A stretch of DNA of 64,000 nucleotides from an uncultured Dehalococcoidia bacterium (GTDB lineage Bacteria; Chloroflexota; Dehalococcoidia; GIF9; UBA5629). Shown here in pieces: positions 8,151 to 16,330 of this stretch (within the stretch, counting starts at the first letter, position 1; each line of letters starts with the position of its first letter). Both the position numbers and the translations under genes were made by a program. A model generated the notes under the pieces. The model searched no databases. It was not told the origin of the DNA and worked only from the letters and a program-made list of their open reading frames with translations. The stretch spans positions 128,021 to 192,020 of the forward strand of contig CALJTV010000005.1 in assembly GCA_937975645.1 (NCBI GenBank), written 5' to 3'.

Positions 8151-9183
8151 TGCCAATTGCAACCGTATCGGCGAGGGGCTGCGTATCCTCGAAGATGTAG
8201 CCCGTTTTATCATTAACAATAAGCCCCTGGCCCAACAGCTCAGAGCCCTGCGCCACAACCTGGTGAAAGAGCTGAGCAGCCTCGGCACCGACCTCATCAC
8301 TGTCAGAGACCCATACGCAGATGTGGGCACTGATAGCACGCGAATAGAACCACAAGCCGACCTGGCTGCGCTTGTGGCAGCAAACGCCAAGCGCGTCGAA
8401 GAGGCATTGAGGGTGGTTGAGGAGGTAGCAAAACTGCCGGAGACCAGCGGACAGCTAGACTCCAGGACCTTCGGCACAGCCCGTTTCGCCCTGTACGCCC
8501 TGGAGAAAGAACTTCTGTCCAGGCTGCTACGCCGCGACAAGGTCTCCCGCCTCAGAGGGCTATATGTCATCATCGATGCCGAAACACTTGGCCATAAAGA
8601 CGAGCTGAAGGTCACTGCCCAGGCAATCAGCGGCGGTGCCAGTGCCATCCAGCTCCGTGATAAGAAACGCAGCAAACGGGAGCTTTTCCAACTTGCCCGG
8701 GAAATCAGCGGGCTGTGCCGCAATTCTAATGTCCTTTTCATAATCAACGACCACCTGGACATCGCGCTAACCGTGGAATGCGATGGGTTACACATTGGAC
8801 AGGAAGACCTGCCGGTACCCATAGTACGACGAGAGCTGCAGGTAGAGAAGCTGATCGGCATCTCCACACGCACTGCCGAACAGGCTATGGAAGCCGAAGC
8901 ACAAGGTGCTGACTACATCGCCGCCGGCTCCGTCTTCGCCTCGCCCACCAAACCAAACGCCGAGGTGATAGGGCTGGCACAACTGCGCAAAATAAGACAG
9001 GCGGTGGCACTACCCATGGTCGCCATCGGCGGCATCAACCCGGAAAACATCAGAGAGGTCATGGCAACGGGAGTAGACGCAGCAGCGGTAGTCAGCGCCG
9101 TTATCAAGCAGGAAAACATAGAACAGGCAACACGCATCTTGGTGAAAGAAATTGAAACCGCAAAAAGCCACCCGGAACCTTGA
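8122..9183 (+). CDS. thiE: ThiD2-ThiE fusion: HMP-phosphate kinase domain plus thiamine-phosphate synthase
   Basis: This 353-residue protein has an N-terminal domain of about 130 residues beginning LRIIDANCNRIGEGLRILED. That is the signature of the ThiD2 type, reported as a monofunctional hydroxymethylpyrimidine-phosphate kinase, and it also carries RDPYADVGTDSTR at 62-74. From about residue 146 it is thiamine-phosphate synthase (LYVIIDAE, QLRDK at 177-181, HIGQEDLP, GISTRT, AGSVFASPTKPN, AIGGI). It should phosphorylate HMP-P and join HMP-PP to the thiazole phosphate. It overlaps the FmdB gene upstream by 29 bp and the translin gene downstream by 32 bp. The partner thiL is 45 kb away at 54746-55756. 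Confidence 0.93.
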   Translation: MPHQTLRIIDANCNRIGEGLRILEDVARFIINNKPLAQQLRALRHNLVKELSSLGTDLITVRDPYADVGTDSTRIEPQADLAALVAANAKRVEEALRVVEEVAKLPETSGQLDSRTFGTARFALYALEKELLSRLLRRDKVSRLRGLYVIIDAETLGHKDELKVTAQAISGGASAIQLRDKKRSKRELFQLAREISGLCRNSNVLFIINDHLDIALTVECDGLHIGQEDLPVPIVRRELQVEKLIGISTRTAEQAMEAEAQGADYIAAGSVFASPTKPNAEVIGLAQLRKIRQAVALPMVAIGGINPENIREVMATGVDAAAVVSAVIKQENIEQATRILVKEIETAKSHPEP

Positions 9184-9796
9184 GACCATAGCCGAGCGGG
9201 CACATGCCCTGTTCACAGCAAAGGATGCTGCCAGGGAAGAGGCTTTACGCCTTTGCCGCGAGATAATCCGCCATAGTGCCCTGGCAATCCGCTCCGTACA
9301 TCGCCATGATGAACAGGGGGCTCACAGGAATCTTGCTGCCGCTAGAAGCCTGCTTCAGGAACTGGAACACAAGACCAGTAAACACGATGACCTGGCACAG
9401 ACCGGTTTCGTCCACGACGCCCAAAAGGAGCTGGCAGAAGCCACTATAGTTCTAGCTATTATCAAACAGCAACCGCTGCCCGAACCGGAAGACCTGAGGG
9501 TAAGCTATCCAGCCTATCTCAATGGCCTGGGAGAGACGGTGGGCGAGCTCAGACGTCACCTCCTCGACCGCCTCAGACAGAACGATTTCTCCCGGTGCCA
9601 GGAATTGCTAGAGGCTATGGAGGATATTTACGACACGTTGATGACCATGGACTTCCCCGATGCTATCACTTGGGGACTGAGGCGGGTGACCGATAACGTC
9701 CGCGGCATACTGGAAAAGACCCGTGGTGACCTTACCCTTGCCCTCCGCCAAAAGGAGCTGGAGACCAAGCTAGAAAATATAGACCGCAGCCTTTAA
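9152..9796 (+). CDS. Translin-family protein (archaeal type)
   Basis: A 214-residue all-helical protein. Its sequence (EEALRLCREIIRHSALAIRSVHR near 29-51, FVHDAQKELAEATIVLAI, LGETVGELRRHLLDRL, LEAMEDIYDTLMTMDFPDA, EKTRGDLTLALRQKELE) matches the translin family found in archaea and some Chloroflexota, sometimes mislabelled as haloacid dehalogenase. Translins are nucleic-acid-binding, octamer-forming proteins; whether this one has nuclease activity cannot be read. The start is TTG at 9152, inside the end of thiE (32-bp overlap), so expression probably depends on translational coupling. Confidence 0.85.
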   Translation: MKPQKATRNLETIAERAHALFTAKDAAREEALRLCREIIRHSALAIRSVHRHDEQGAHRNLAAARSLLQELEHKTSKHDDLAQTGFVHDAQKELAEATIVLAIIKQQPLPEPEDLRVSYPAYLNGLGETVGELRRHLLDRLRQNDFSRCQELLEAMEDIYDTLMTMDFPDAITWGLRRVTDNVRGILEKTRGDLTLALRQKELETKLENIDRSL

Positions 9797-9823
9797 GAAC
9801 AAGCCCACCGGTTCATAGAACAC

Positions 9824-9863
9824 AGGGCTCAGGCCAGCTTGAGGTACTGCCGACCTGAGCCCT
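9824..9863. terminator. Hairpin between convergent genes (bidirectional terminator candidate)
   Basis: AGGGCTCAGG at 9824-9833 is the exact reverse complement of CCTGAGCCCT at 9854-9863, with a 20-nt loop. It sits between the 3' ends of the translin gene and the thiolase gene and could stop both transcripts. There is no clear T-run on either side. Confidence 0.6.
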
Positions 9864-9886
9864 AATTCCAGGTCGATGGTTAACTG

Positions 9887-11128
9887 CTACGCTCTCTCTA
9901 TAATCGTGGCTATACCCTGCCCCAGCCCAACACACATGGTGAGCAGCCCGTACTTAACATCGTTCTGCTCCATACCATTGACGGCGGTAGCCAGTATCTT
10001 GACACCAGACTCTCCCAGCGGGTGTCCGAGAGCAATGGCGCCACCGTGAGGGTTGATCCTGGGATCGTTCCACGGTATACCCATTTCCTTAGCCCAGGCA
10101 ACGACCACAGAGGCAAAGGCTTCGTTGACCTCAAACCAGCCAATGTCTGACAGCTTCATACCAGAGCGCTGGAGCACCTTCTGAGTGGCTGGGATGGGTC
10201 CAGTCAACTGGTATGGTCCGGGATTGACACCCAGTACACACATCCGGTCAGCCCTTAAATATGCTCGCGGCTTCAGCCCCAGCTCTTTAGCCTTCTCCAC
10301 ACTCATCAGCAGGGCAGCGGCAGCGCCGTCGCTTATCGGCGCCGAATTAGCCGCCGTCACTTTACCCTCTGTAATGCCCATGAAAGGCGGCGGGATAAAG
10401 GCAGGCGGCAATGTCCTCATCTTCTCACGGTCAAGATCAAACCTAATGGTCTCATCAATTTCCACTATCTTGGTCGTCCCGTCTTCCATCCTCACCGGTA
10501 TGGGAACGATCTCGTTCTTGAATTTCCCTTCCTTGGTCGCCTTTATCGCCTTCTCCTGGCTCCAGTAACCGAAGTCATCCAGTTCCTCCCTCGAGATGCC
10601 CCACTTCTGGGCAATGGCTTCCGCGGACTGTCCCATATTGCAGGCACCACCATGCTTGTTAAAAGCTTCTATTAGCCCCTGAACCATGTAATCAGGTGGC
10701 ACCGGTGCTCCGGTGGCTGACTGCGTTGGCGGTGGCTGTACCTCCTTCCTTACCTGCCAGTCACGGGACATGGCTTCGACACCACAGGCTATAGTGATGT
10801 CAGCATAGCCGGTCATTATCTCCATGGTAGCAAAATGAATAGCGGTATGCGAACCAGCACACTGCCGGTTCACTTGACAACCAGCCACCTCAGGAGGAAA
10901 TCCCGCTGCTAAGGCAGCAGTCCTACCAGAATTATGCGGACGGTCTGAAGTACCACAAATGATGTCCTCCACTATACCAGGGTCGATGCCGGTGCGCTTT
11001 ATCAACGCCTGCAGACAATGTGCCAGAAGTTCATCAGGCATTACCCGGCAGATATCCGAATACCTCCTTTGGGTACGGATGCCCACAGGCGACCTCACCA
11101 CATCGATAACAGCTACTTCGTTTCTCAT
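9887..11128 (-). CDS. Thiolase (acetyl-CoA acetyltransferase family)
   Basis: A 413-residue thiolase that forms or cleaves 3-ketoacyl-CoA. The nucleophilic Cys is Cys90 in VNRQCAGSH, the His motif is GGAIALGHPLGESG near the C-terminus, and the second catalytic Cys is in MCVGLGQG. The frame is open 63 codons further upstream, but ATG 11128 is preceded by GAGGAGG at good spacing and the conserved fold begins right there (NEVAVIDVVRSPVG), so the upstream extension is rejected. It is divergent from the LivHMGF/CoA-transferase operon and probably belongs to the same catabolic set. Thiolase direction and chain-length preference cannot be told from sequence. Confidence 0.93.
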   Translation of the reverse strand: MRNEVAVIDVVRSPVGIRTQRRYSDICRVMPDELLAHCLQALIKRTGIDPGIVEDIICGTSDRPHNSGRTAALAAGFPPEVAGCQVNRQCAGSHTAIHFATMEIMTGYADITIACGVEAMSRDWQVRKEVQPPPTQSATGAPVPPDYMVQGLIEAFNKHGGACNMGQSAEAIAQKWGISREELDDFGYWSQEKAIKATKEGKFKNEIVPIPVRMEDGTTKIVEIDETIRFDLDREKMRTLPPAFIPPPFMGITEGKVTAANSAPISDGAAAALLMSVEKAKELGLKPRAYLRADRMCVLGVNPGPYQLTGPIPATQKVLQRSGMKLSDIGWFEVNEAFASVVVAWAKEMGIPWNDPRINPHGGAIALGHPLGESGVKILATAVNGMEQNDVKYGLLTMCVGLGQGIATIIERA

Positions 11129-11587
11129 TTTTTCCTCCTCGCTTTTAAATTGTGATTCATATCGGAACGAAGCCCGTAAAGCCCCGCGCCTTGGAAAGGG
11201 CGAAAACAAGTTTATACCAGCAGCAACCAAGCTGTCAAACAAAAGCGGTATCCGCATGTTCCCAAACGGGCTATCCGTAACGAATAGCACTTTGGTATTA
11301 AACATGAGGGCACCCACGCACTACTGACCGCCTTGTTTAAGCGGAAAATTTTTTGCCAGCAAAAGAGTGCTCCTCACTCCTCCGGCACCTTCTATTCCTT
11401 TCACTCTTGACATCCATGCAAGCATAAGCTACCATATGGGCAATCTTTTTACTAGAAGGCTATCTGGGGAAGACACGTCTCTCGTGGGATCGGTTGCTGG
11501 AAAAAGGTAGCCGAGGCGATCCGAAGGCTGGACTAGTATAATTTGCTATCAGTAGCTCTGTTAAAATAACAAGCGGGGGAAATCGCT
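11129..11587. other. Divergent intergenic region between thiolase and livH
   Basis: About 460 bp without a supported gene. It must hold the promoters for the thiolase (minus) and the Liv operon (plus). TATAAT at 11537-11542 is the only clear -10 for livH, and no good -35 stands in front of it, so an activator may be needed. The livH ribosome site GCGGGGGA lies just upstream of the ATG at 11588. I see no repeats or RNA gene. Confidence 0.5.
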
Positions 11588-12472
11588 ATGCTTGCTACAG
11601 TGGGCACAGTGCTGCTTTATACTTTCCTGCTGGGTTCTCTTTATCTATTGGTCTCTCTCGGTTTCTCATTGATCACAGGTGTCCTTAAAATATTCCATTT
11701 CGGGTATGGTTACCTTTTCATCGGCGCCATTTATTTCACCTGGATGTTTATGGATATATTCCACCTGCCCCTTGGCTGGGCGATACTCGCCATGTTTGCC
11801 CTGCAGGCAGTGCTGGCATATATCCTCTATAAATTCATCCTCGTCCCCTTCCGATTCAAGCAGGACGAGGAATTCATGTTTGTGATGACGGTCATCTTTA
11901 TAGCGCTTATCCTGCAGCTCGGCGCTGATGTTTTCTATCCCATCTACAAGGGTGTCTATCTGGAGACAACAGTATTTCCCGGCACCTCCCAGATCGGGCC
12001 GATAACCGTATCCAACCAGCTCCTGTTTGCTGCCGGTGTGGGTATAGCAATGACCCTCCTCTTCGTCTTCTTCTTCACCAGAACCAAAATGGGGCTGGCG
12101 GTACGTGCCATATCCTACGATGTCTATTCCAGCCGTATCCTAGGGATAAATGTGGAACAGCTTTTTATGATCGTCTTTCTCATGACTATAGTCCCGCCTA
12201 TAGTCGCTATTCTCACCGTGGCACCTATCTGGGCTATAGACTCCAGTATAGGGCAGGCTTATCTGGGTATCGCCATATTGATAGCCGTCCTCGGTGGTCT
12301 CGGTAATCTTAAAGGCACCATCATAGCCAGCTACCTTATTGCTTTCTGTCATGCCTTTGTCGCCTTCGCTATCGGAGAACCAAGGCTCATGAGCCTGGCA
12401 GCGCTGATTGTGGTGTTCATCGTGCTGGTTTTGAGACCGGAAGGCATTATCAAGACCAAGAGCGTCTGGTGA
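11588..12472 (+). CDS. livH: Branched-chain amino acid-type ABC transporter permease LivH (locus 1)
   Basis: A 294-residue inner-membrane permease with about eight hydrophobic segments, GVLKIFHFGYGYLF near the N-terminus, the cytoplasmic EAA-like loop KMGLAVRAISYDVYSSRILGINVEQLF around residues 165-190, and LGGLGNLKGTIIASYLIAF near the end. These are the marks of LivH in the HAAT family. It is the first gene of livH-livM-livG-livF followed by two CoA-transferases, all on one strand with short gaps. Liv-type systems also import aromatic and other organic acids, so an amino-acid substrate should not be assumed. Confidence 0.9.
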   Translation: MLATVGTVLLYTFLLGSLYLLVSLGFSLITGVLKIFHFGYGYLFIGAIYFTWMFMDIFHLPLGWAILAMFALQAVLAYILYKFILVPFRFKQDEEFMFVMTVIFIALILQLGADVFYPIYKGVYLETTVFPGTSQIGPITVSNQLLFAAGVGIAMTLLFVFFFTRTKMGLAVRAISYDVYSSRILGINVEQLFMIVFLMTIVPPIVAILTVAPIWAIDSSIGQAYLGIAILIAVLGGLGNLKGTIIASYLIAFCHAFVAFAIGEPRLMSLAALIVVFIVLVLRPEGIIKTKSVW

Positions 12473-12483
12473 GGTGAACCGCT

Positions 12484-13521
12484 ATGAAAGTCATCGAATG
12501 GGAACGAGATAGGATCGTATTCCGCTTCTTTGGGGTCAAGTGGGACTGGGCTATCGAGCCCCGATACTGGCGCCCACACATCATCGGCATCGGCATACTC
12601 TTTGTCACACCTATCGTCCTTTATTTCGTCTATCCACCACTCTTGGCTACGTTTATCGAGGGCAGCCTGCTGCCCTGCATAGTGTTGCCAGTGATACTGA
12701 TGCTCATCGGCACGGGGAGGTTCAATTTCGGTCCCCAGTTCTTCGTCGGCGTCGGCGGCTTTACTGCTGGCTTGCTCAGCATCCACTTTGGACTGGGACC
12801 GGGCATCACGCTGCTGGCTGCTGCAGCCGCCGGACTGCTCACTGGACTAATTTTCAGCCCCCTCACCCTCCTCGCCGGCGGCATTTACTTTGCTTTGCTG
12901 ACACTACTGTTGCCTTTAATATTCCTCGAAATCACCTTCGTTTTCGATATTTTTAAGGGCGACACCGGTCTCTCCGGTATACCGTTCTTAATCAACTTTC
13001 CCAACTTCACACTTAACCAGCTCCTTTACGCCTTCTTTGCATTAGCCCTCATGCTCATATACTTGACAATCACCGATAGGTTACTTAGATCACGCTATGC
13101 CCTACAGATGGCAGCCATCAATGATGACGAAGAGGTTGCCAACGGGCTGGGCGTCAACATAAGCCGCATCAAAATAGCCTCATTTGTGGGTCCGGCGGTG
13201 ATGATCTCAATAGTAGGCTGGTTTTACGCCCACTACTTCGGAGCTTTCTCCAGCATTACCTACCTCCCTATGACATTCATGATGAAGGTGTTTATGGCAC
13301 TGGTCATCGGAGGTCGTGGCGCCTGGGCAATCGTCCTCGGTGGCTATGTGGTCACGCTCATAGAAGTGCTGCTGATACGCTTTGCCGGCAATCTCTCGCC
13401 AATTCTATTTCCGATCATCATGCTTGCCCTGTTGCTCATATTCCGCGAGGAGGGGCTATTCGGTCTTTACCGCAAGCGACATTACCGGGACTACAAGCCA
13501 CACTTCAAAATTACAAAGTAA
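12484..13521 (+). CDS. livM: ABC transporter permease LivM (locus 1)
   Basis: A 345-residue multi-spanning permease that partners LivH. It begins with a polar stretch of about 30 residues, then hydrophobic segments. The family region GRFNFGPQFFVGVGGFTAG is the equivalent of the LivM motif GQLSLGHAAF, and the cytoplasmic loop ALQMAAINDDEEVANGLGVNISRIK is around 206-230. The region VIGGRGAWAIVLGGYVVT corresponds to the usual GGLGT segment. GAGGTGA stands in front of the ATG. The changed GQLSLGHA motif makes this a divergent LivM. Confidence 0.87.
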   Translation: MKVIEWERDRIVFRFFGVKWDWAIEPRYWRPHIIGIGILFVTPIVLYFVYPPLLATFIEGSLLPCIVLPVILMLIGTGRFNFGPQFFVGVGGFTAGLLSIHFGLGPGITLLAAAAAGLLTGLIFSPLTLLAGGIYFALLTLLLPLIFLEITFVFDIFKGDTGLSGIPFLINFPNFTLNQLLYAFFALALMLIYLTITDRLLRSRYALQMAAINDDEEVANGLGVNISRIKIASFVGPAVMISIVGWFYAHYFGAFSSITYLPMTFMMKVFMALVIGGRGAWAIVLGGYVVTLIEVLLIRFAGNLSPILFPIIMLALLLIFREEGLFGLYRKRHYRDYKPHFKITK

Positions 13522-13532
13522 GAGGGCTGCAA

Positions 13533-14276
13533 ATGGCTAAAGAACTGCTTAAGGTTACCGATGTCTACAAAAGCTTTGGTGGTCTCACCGCGGTGAACGG
13601 TGTCAGCTTCTCCATCTATGAAGGTGAGACCGTGGGCTTGATGGGACCCAACGGTGCCGGAAAAACCACATTGATAAACCTGATCTCTGGTACCCTCCCT
13701 GTGGACTCCGGCAAGATCGAGTTTGCCGGCACTGACATCACCAACCTGCCACCATGGAAAAGATGCAAACTGGGGCTCGCTCGCACCTACCAGATACCGA
13801 GACCATTTCCAGGATTACTGACCTCAGCCAACATCGTCGTCGGTGCCCTCTGCGGCAAGGACATGACGGAGCGAAGTCTCATGGACGCCTCTGCAGAGGC
13901 AATGCATTACTTGGAAATCGTCGGTTTATTCCACAAAAGGAACGTCAAAGCTGAGGAACTTTCCCTTTACGAACTCAGACTACTGGAACTGGCACGGGCA
14001 CTCGCTACCACGCCGAAGCTCATACTTCTCGATGAGGTTGTAGCCGGGTTGAACCCGGCTGAGGCTGATGAAGCTGTAAAGCTAATCGAACGCATAAAGG
14101 ACTACTTCGGCGTCACCGTGCTCTGGATCGAGCATGTCATGGCAGTGCTGATGAAAGCTGCCAGCCGCGTCATCGTTTTGCATTACGGTCAGAAAATAGC
14201 CGAAGGTTCCCCACAGGAGGTGGCACGCAACCCGCAGGTAATAGAAGCATATCTGGGAGAAGAGGTCAATGTTTGA
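13533..14276 (+). CDS. livG: ABC transporter ATP-binding protein LivG (locus 1)
   Basis: A 247-residue ATPase with Walker A GPNGAGKT near residues 40-47, Q-loop TYQIPRPF, Walker B LILLDEVVAGLNP and the H-loop His in WIEHVM. The ABC signature is the degenerate LSLYELRLLELARAL, lacking the GGQ core; LivG proteins often deviate here. DEV instead of DEP after Walker B is a known LivG variant. Its stop overlaps the livF start by 8 bp. Confidence 0.92.
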   Translation: MAKELLKVTDVYKSFGGLTAVNGVSFSIYEGETVGLMGPNGAGKTTLINLISGTLPVDSGKIEFAGTDITNLPPWKRCKLGLARTYQIPRPFPGLLTSANIVVGALCGKDMTERSLMDASAEAMHYLEIVGLFHKRNVKAEELSLYELRLLELARALATTPKLILLDEVVAGLNPAEADEAVKLIERIKDYFGVTVLWIEHVMAVLMKAASRVIVLHYGQKIAEGSPQEVARNPQVIEAYLGEEVNV

Positions 14277-14973
14277 AATACAGAATCTCAATGTATCTCA
14301 CGGACTTATTCCTGTCCTGCATGATGTAAGCCTCGAGGTCAAAAAAGGTGAAATGGTCGCTCTGCTGGGCTCAAACGGCGCCGGCAAGACGACCCTAGTA
14401 AACACCGTATCTGGAATCTACAAACCATCCTCGGGCAGTATCATCTTCGAAGGGGAACATATCGAGAACAAGCCTCCCCACGAAATCGTGAAGCGCGGTA
14501 TTATCCAAGTACCGGAGGGAAGAAGGATACTTCCCTACCTTACCGTGGAAGAGAACCTCTACCTTGGAGCCTACACCAACGAGGCCTGGCGGAAAAGAAA
14601 ACAGTCTATCGAAAGGGTTTTTGCCCTGTTCCCGGTGCTCAAAGAAAGGCGGAAGGTGCTCGCCGGCAGCCTCAGTGGTGGCGAGCAACAGATGCTGGTT
14701 ATCGGCAGGGGACTTATGGCAATGCCCAAATTTATGATGTTTGATGAGCCATCGCTCGGTCTCGCCCCCAAGCTCCTTTCCGAAGTCTACCGGACTCTGG
14801 CAAAACTGCGCGACGAAAAGATAACCATACTCCTCTCAGAACAGAATGTGCGTCAGGCTTTGGCTATAACCCATCGAGGTTATGTGCTTGAAAACGGCAG
14901 GATAATACTTAGCGGCGACAGCAAAGAGTTGCTGAACAACGAGACAGTCAAGAAAGCCTACTTAGGAGTGTGA
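14269..14973 (+). CDS. livF: ABC transporter ATP-binding protein LivF (locus 1)
   Basis: A 234-residue ATPase with Walker A GSNGAGKT, the LivF feature QVPEGRRILPYLTVEENL, a full signature LSGGEQQML, Walker B MMFDEPSLGLAP and SEQN in place of the H-loop, as usual for LivF. It overlaps livG by 8 bp and stops 1 bp before the first CoA-transferase, whose ribosome site (AGGAG) lies inside the livF end. Confidence 0.94.
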   Translation: MFEIQNLNVSHGLIPVLHDVSLEVKKGEMVALLGSNGAGKTTLVNTVSGIYKPSSGSIIFEGEHIENKPPHEIVKRGIIQVPEGRRILPYLTVEENLYLGAYTNEAWRKRKQSIERVFALFPVLKERRKVLAGSLSGGEQQMLVIGRGLMAMPKFMMFDEPSLGLAPKLLSEVYRTLAKLRDEKITILLSEQNVRQALAITHRGYVLENGRIILSGDSKELLNNETVKKAYLGV

Positions 14974-14974
14974 C

Positions 14975-16330
14975 ATGGAGGAATATTTCCAATTCACCAA
15001 GGAGCTGTTCGACCCCACTAAAGCTAAAGATAAACCCCAACCCCTCAAGGGTATCAGAGTCCTCGACTTCACCCACTTCATCTACGGACCAACTTGCACC
15101 GGTATACTCGCTCGGTATGGAGCCGATGTCATCAAGATCGAAGAGCCCGGCAGTGGCGACATGCTCAGGCTGGGCGCTTGGTGGGGGAAATACTGGAAGC
15201 ACACTAATCCGCTGTCGCATTCCTTGCACCTGAATAAGTATTTCGTCACCATAAACCTGAAAAAACCAAAGGGTAAGGAGCTTGTCTACAAGCTAGCAGA
15301 GAAAGCCGATGTTGTAGTGGAAAACCTGGCTGCTGGTACCGCGGAGGCTTGGGGCGTGGGCTATACCCAACTGCGCGAAATCAGACCGGATATCATTTAT
15401 CTCAGTTGTTCCACCTATGGTCAGTACGGTCCGTTGCGCTTCTTCCCCGGCTGGGACCTGTTAGCCCAAGCTGCTGCCGGTACCATAACCATAACCGGCT
15501 ACCCTGGCACAGACAAGTATTACAAGCTCCCTGATTATCTCGGAGACTTCTATCCAGGCACACTGGGTGCCCTGGTAATCCTCATCGCGCTGTATTACCG
15601 AAAGAAAACGGGCAAAGGTCAATACATAGACCTGGCTCAGGTGGAGACGATGACAAGGCTGCTGCCACATTTCACCTACTTCAGCATTACCGGGCAGGAG
15701 CTGGAACGTACCGGCAATATTGACCCAGCCATGGTGCCCGCATTCATCCACAAGACCAGGGATGGCAAGTTTGTCGCCCTTGCAGCAGGCACCGATGAAC
15801 AGTTCAAAGCATTTTGCACCGCAATGGGTAGGGATGATTTGGTAACCAAATATCCCACCGAGCTGGAGAGGTTGAAGCCAGAAAATGCACAGGAGCTGAA
15901 TAGGCTTGCTCAAGAATGGATGAGCCAGAAAGATGCTGCCGACATTGTGGACCTGGCAAAAAAGTACGGGTTCCCGGCGGCTGAGGTGGTGGACGACTAT
16001 CAAATAACGCACGAGGAGTGGCGCCGCGAAAGAGGTAGCGTCGAAACCTTTTACGATGAGATGTACCGCGAGTTCCTTCTTCCCGGACCTCAGGCACTTC
16101 TGAGCAAAAGTCCAGCGAAAGTCAAGTGGCTTTGCCGACCTGTTGGCTACCACAACCGCTACGTTCTCAAGGGTTGGCTAGGACTATCAGACAAGGAGCT
16201 CGAAGAACTGGAGAAGGAGAAGGTTATCGGGTACTGGGATGATAGGCCGGGAGCTAAACCCCCAATCTACTACGATATCACTACCGACCCGATATTCAAC
16301 TATCAGGGCGACGGAGGAGGTACAGCATGA
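14975..16330 (+). CDS. Family III CoA-transferase (CaiB/BaiF), Asp-containing subunit of pair 1
   Basis: A 451-residue family III CoA-transferase, which moves CoA between carboxylic acids through a mixed anhydride on an Asp. The N-terminal LKGIRVLDFTHFIYGPTC and RYGADVIKIEEPGSGD, NLKKPKGKELVYKLAEKADVVVENLAAG and the TGKGQYIDLAQVE motif are all typical. Asp191 in YLGDFYPG stands 21 residues before the Thr of TGKGQ, the position of the catalytic Asp in this family, and the Gly four residues after it is kept. The gene starts 1 bp after livF and overlaps the next CoA-transferase by 4 bp, so importer and transferase are probably translated as one block. The acid substrate is not identifiable from sequence. 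Confidence 0.9.
   Translation: MEEYFQFTKELFDPTKAKDKPQPLKGIRVLDFTHFIYGPTCTGILARYGADVIKIEEPGSGDMLRLGAWWGKYWKHTNPLSHSLHLNKYFVTINLKKPKGKELVYKLAEKADVVVENLAAGTAEAWGVGYTQLREIRPDIIYLSCSTYGQYGPLRFFPGWDLLAQAAAGTITITGYPGTDKYYKLPDYLGDFYPGTLGALVILIALYYRKKTGKGQYIDLAQVETMTRLLPHFTYFSITGQELERTGNIDPAMVPAFIHKTRDGKFVALAAGTDEQFKAFCTAMGRDDLVTKYPTELERLKPENAQELNRLAQEWMSQKDAADIVDLAKKYGFPAAEVVDDYQITHEEWRRERGSVETFYDEMYREFLLPGPQALLSKSPAKVKWLCRPVGYHNRYVLKGWLGLSDKELEELEKEKVIGYWDDRPGAKPPIYYDITTDPIFNYQGDGGGTA

Noticed and set aside
11129-11317. N-terminal extension of the thiolase by 63 codons
   Set aside because: The conserved start follows a GAGGAGG site at ATG 11128; the extension has no family similarity.
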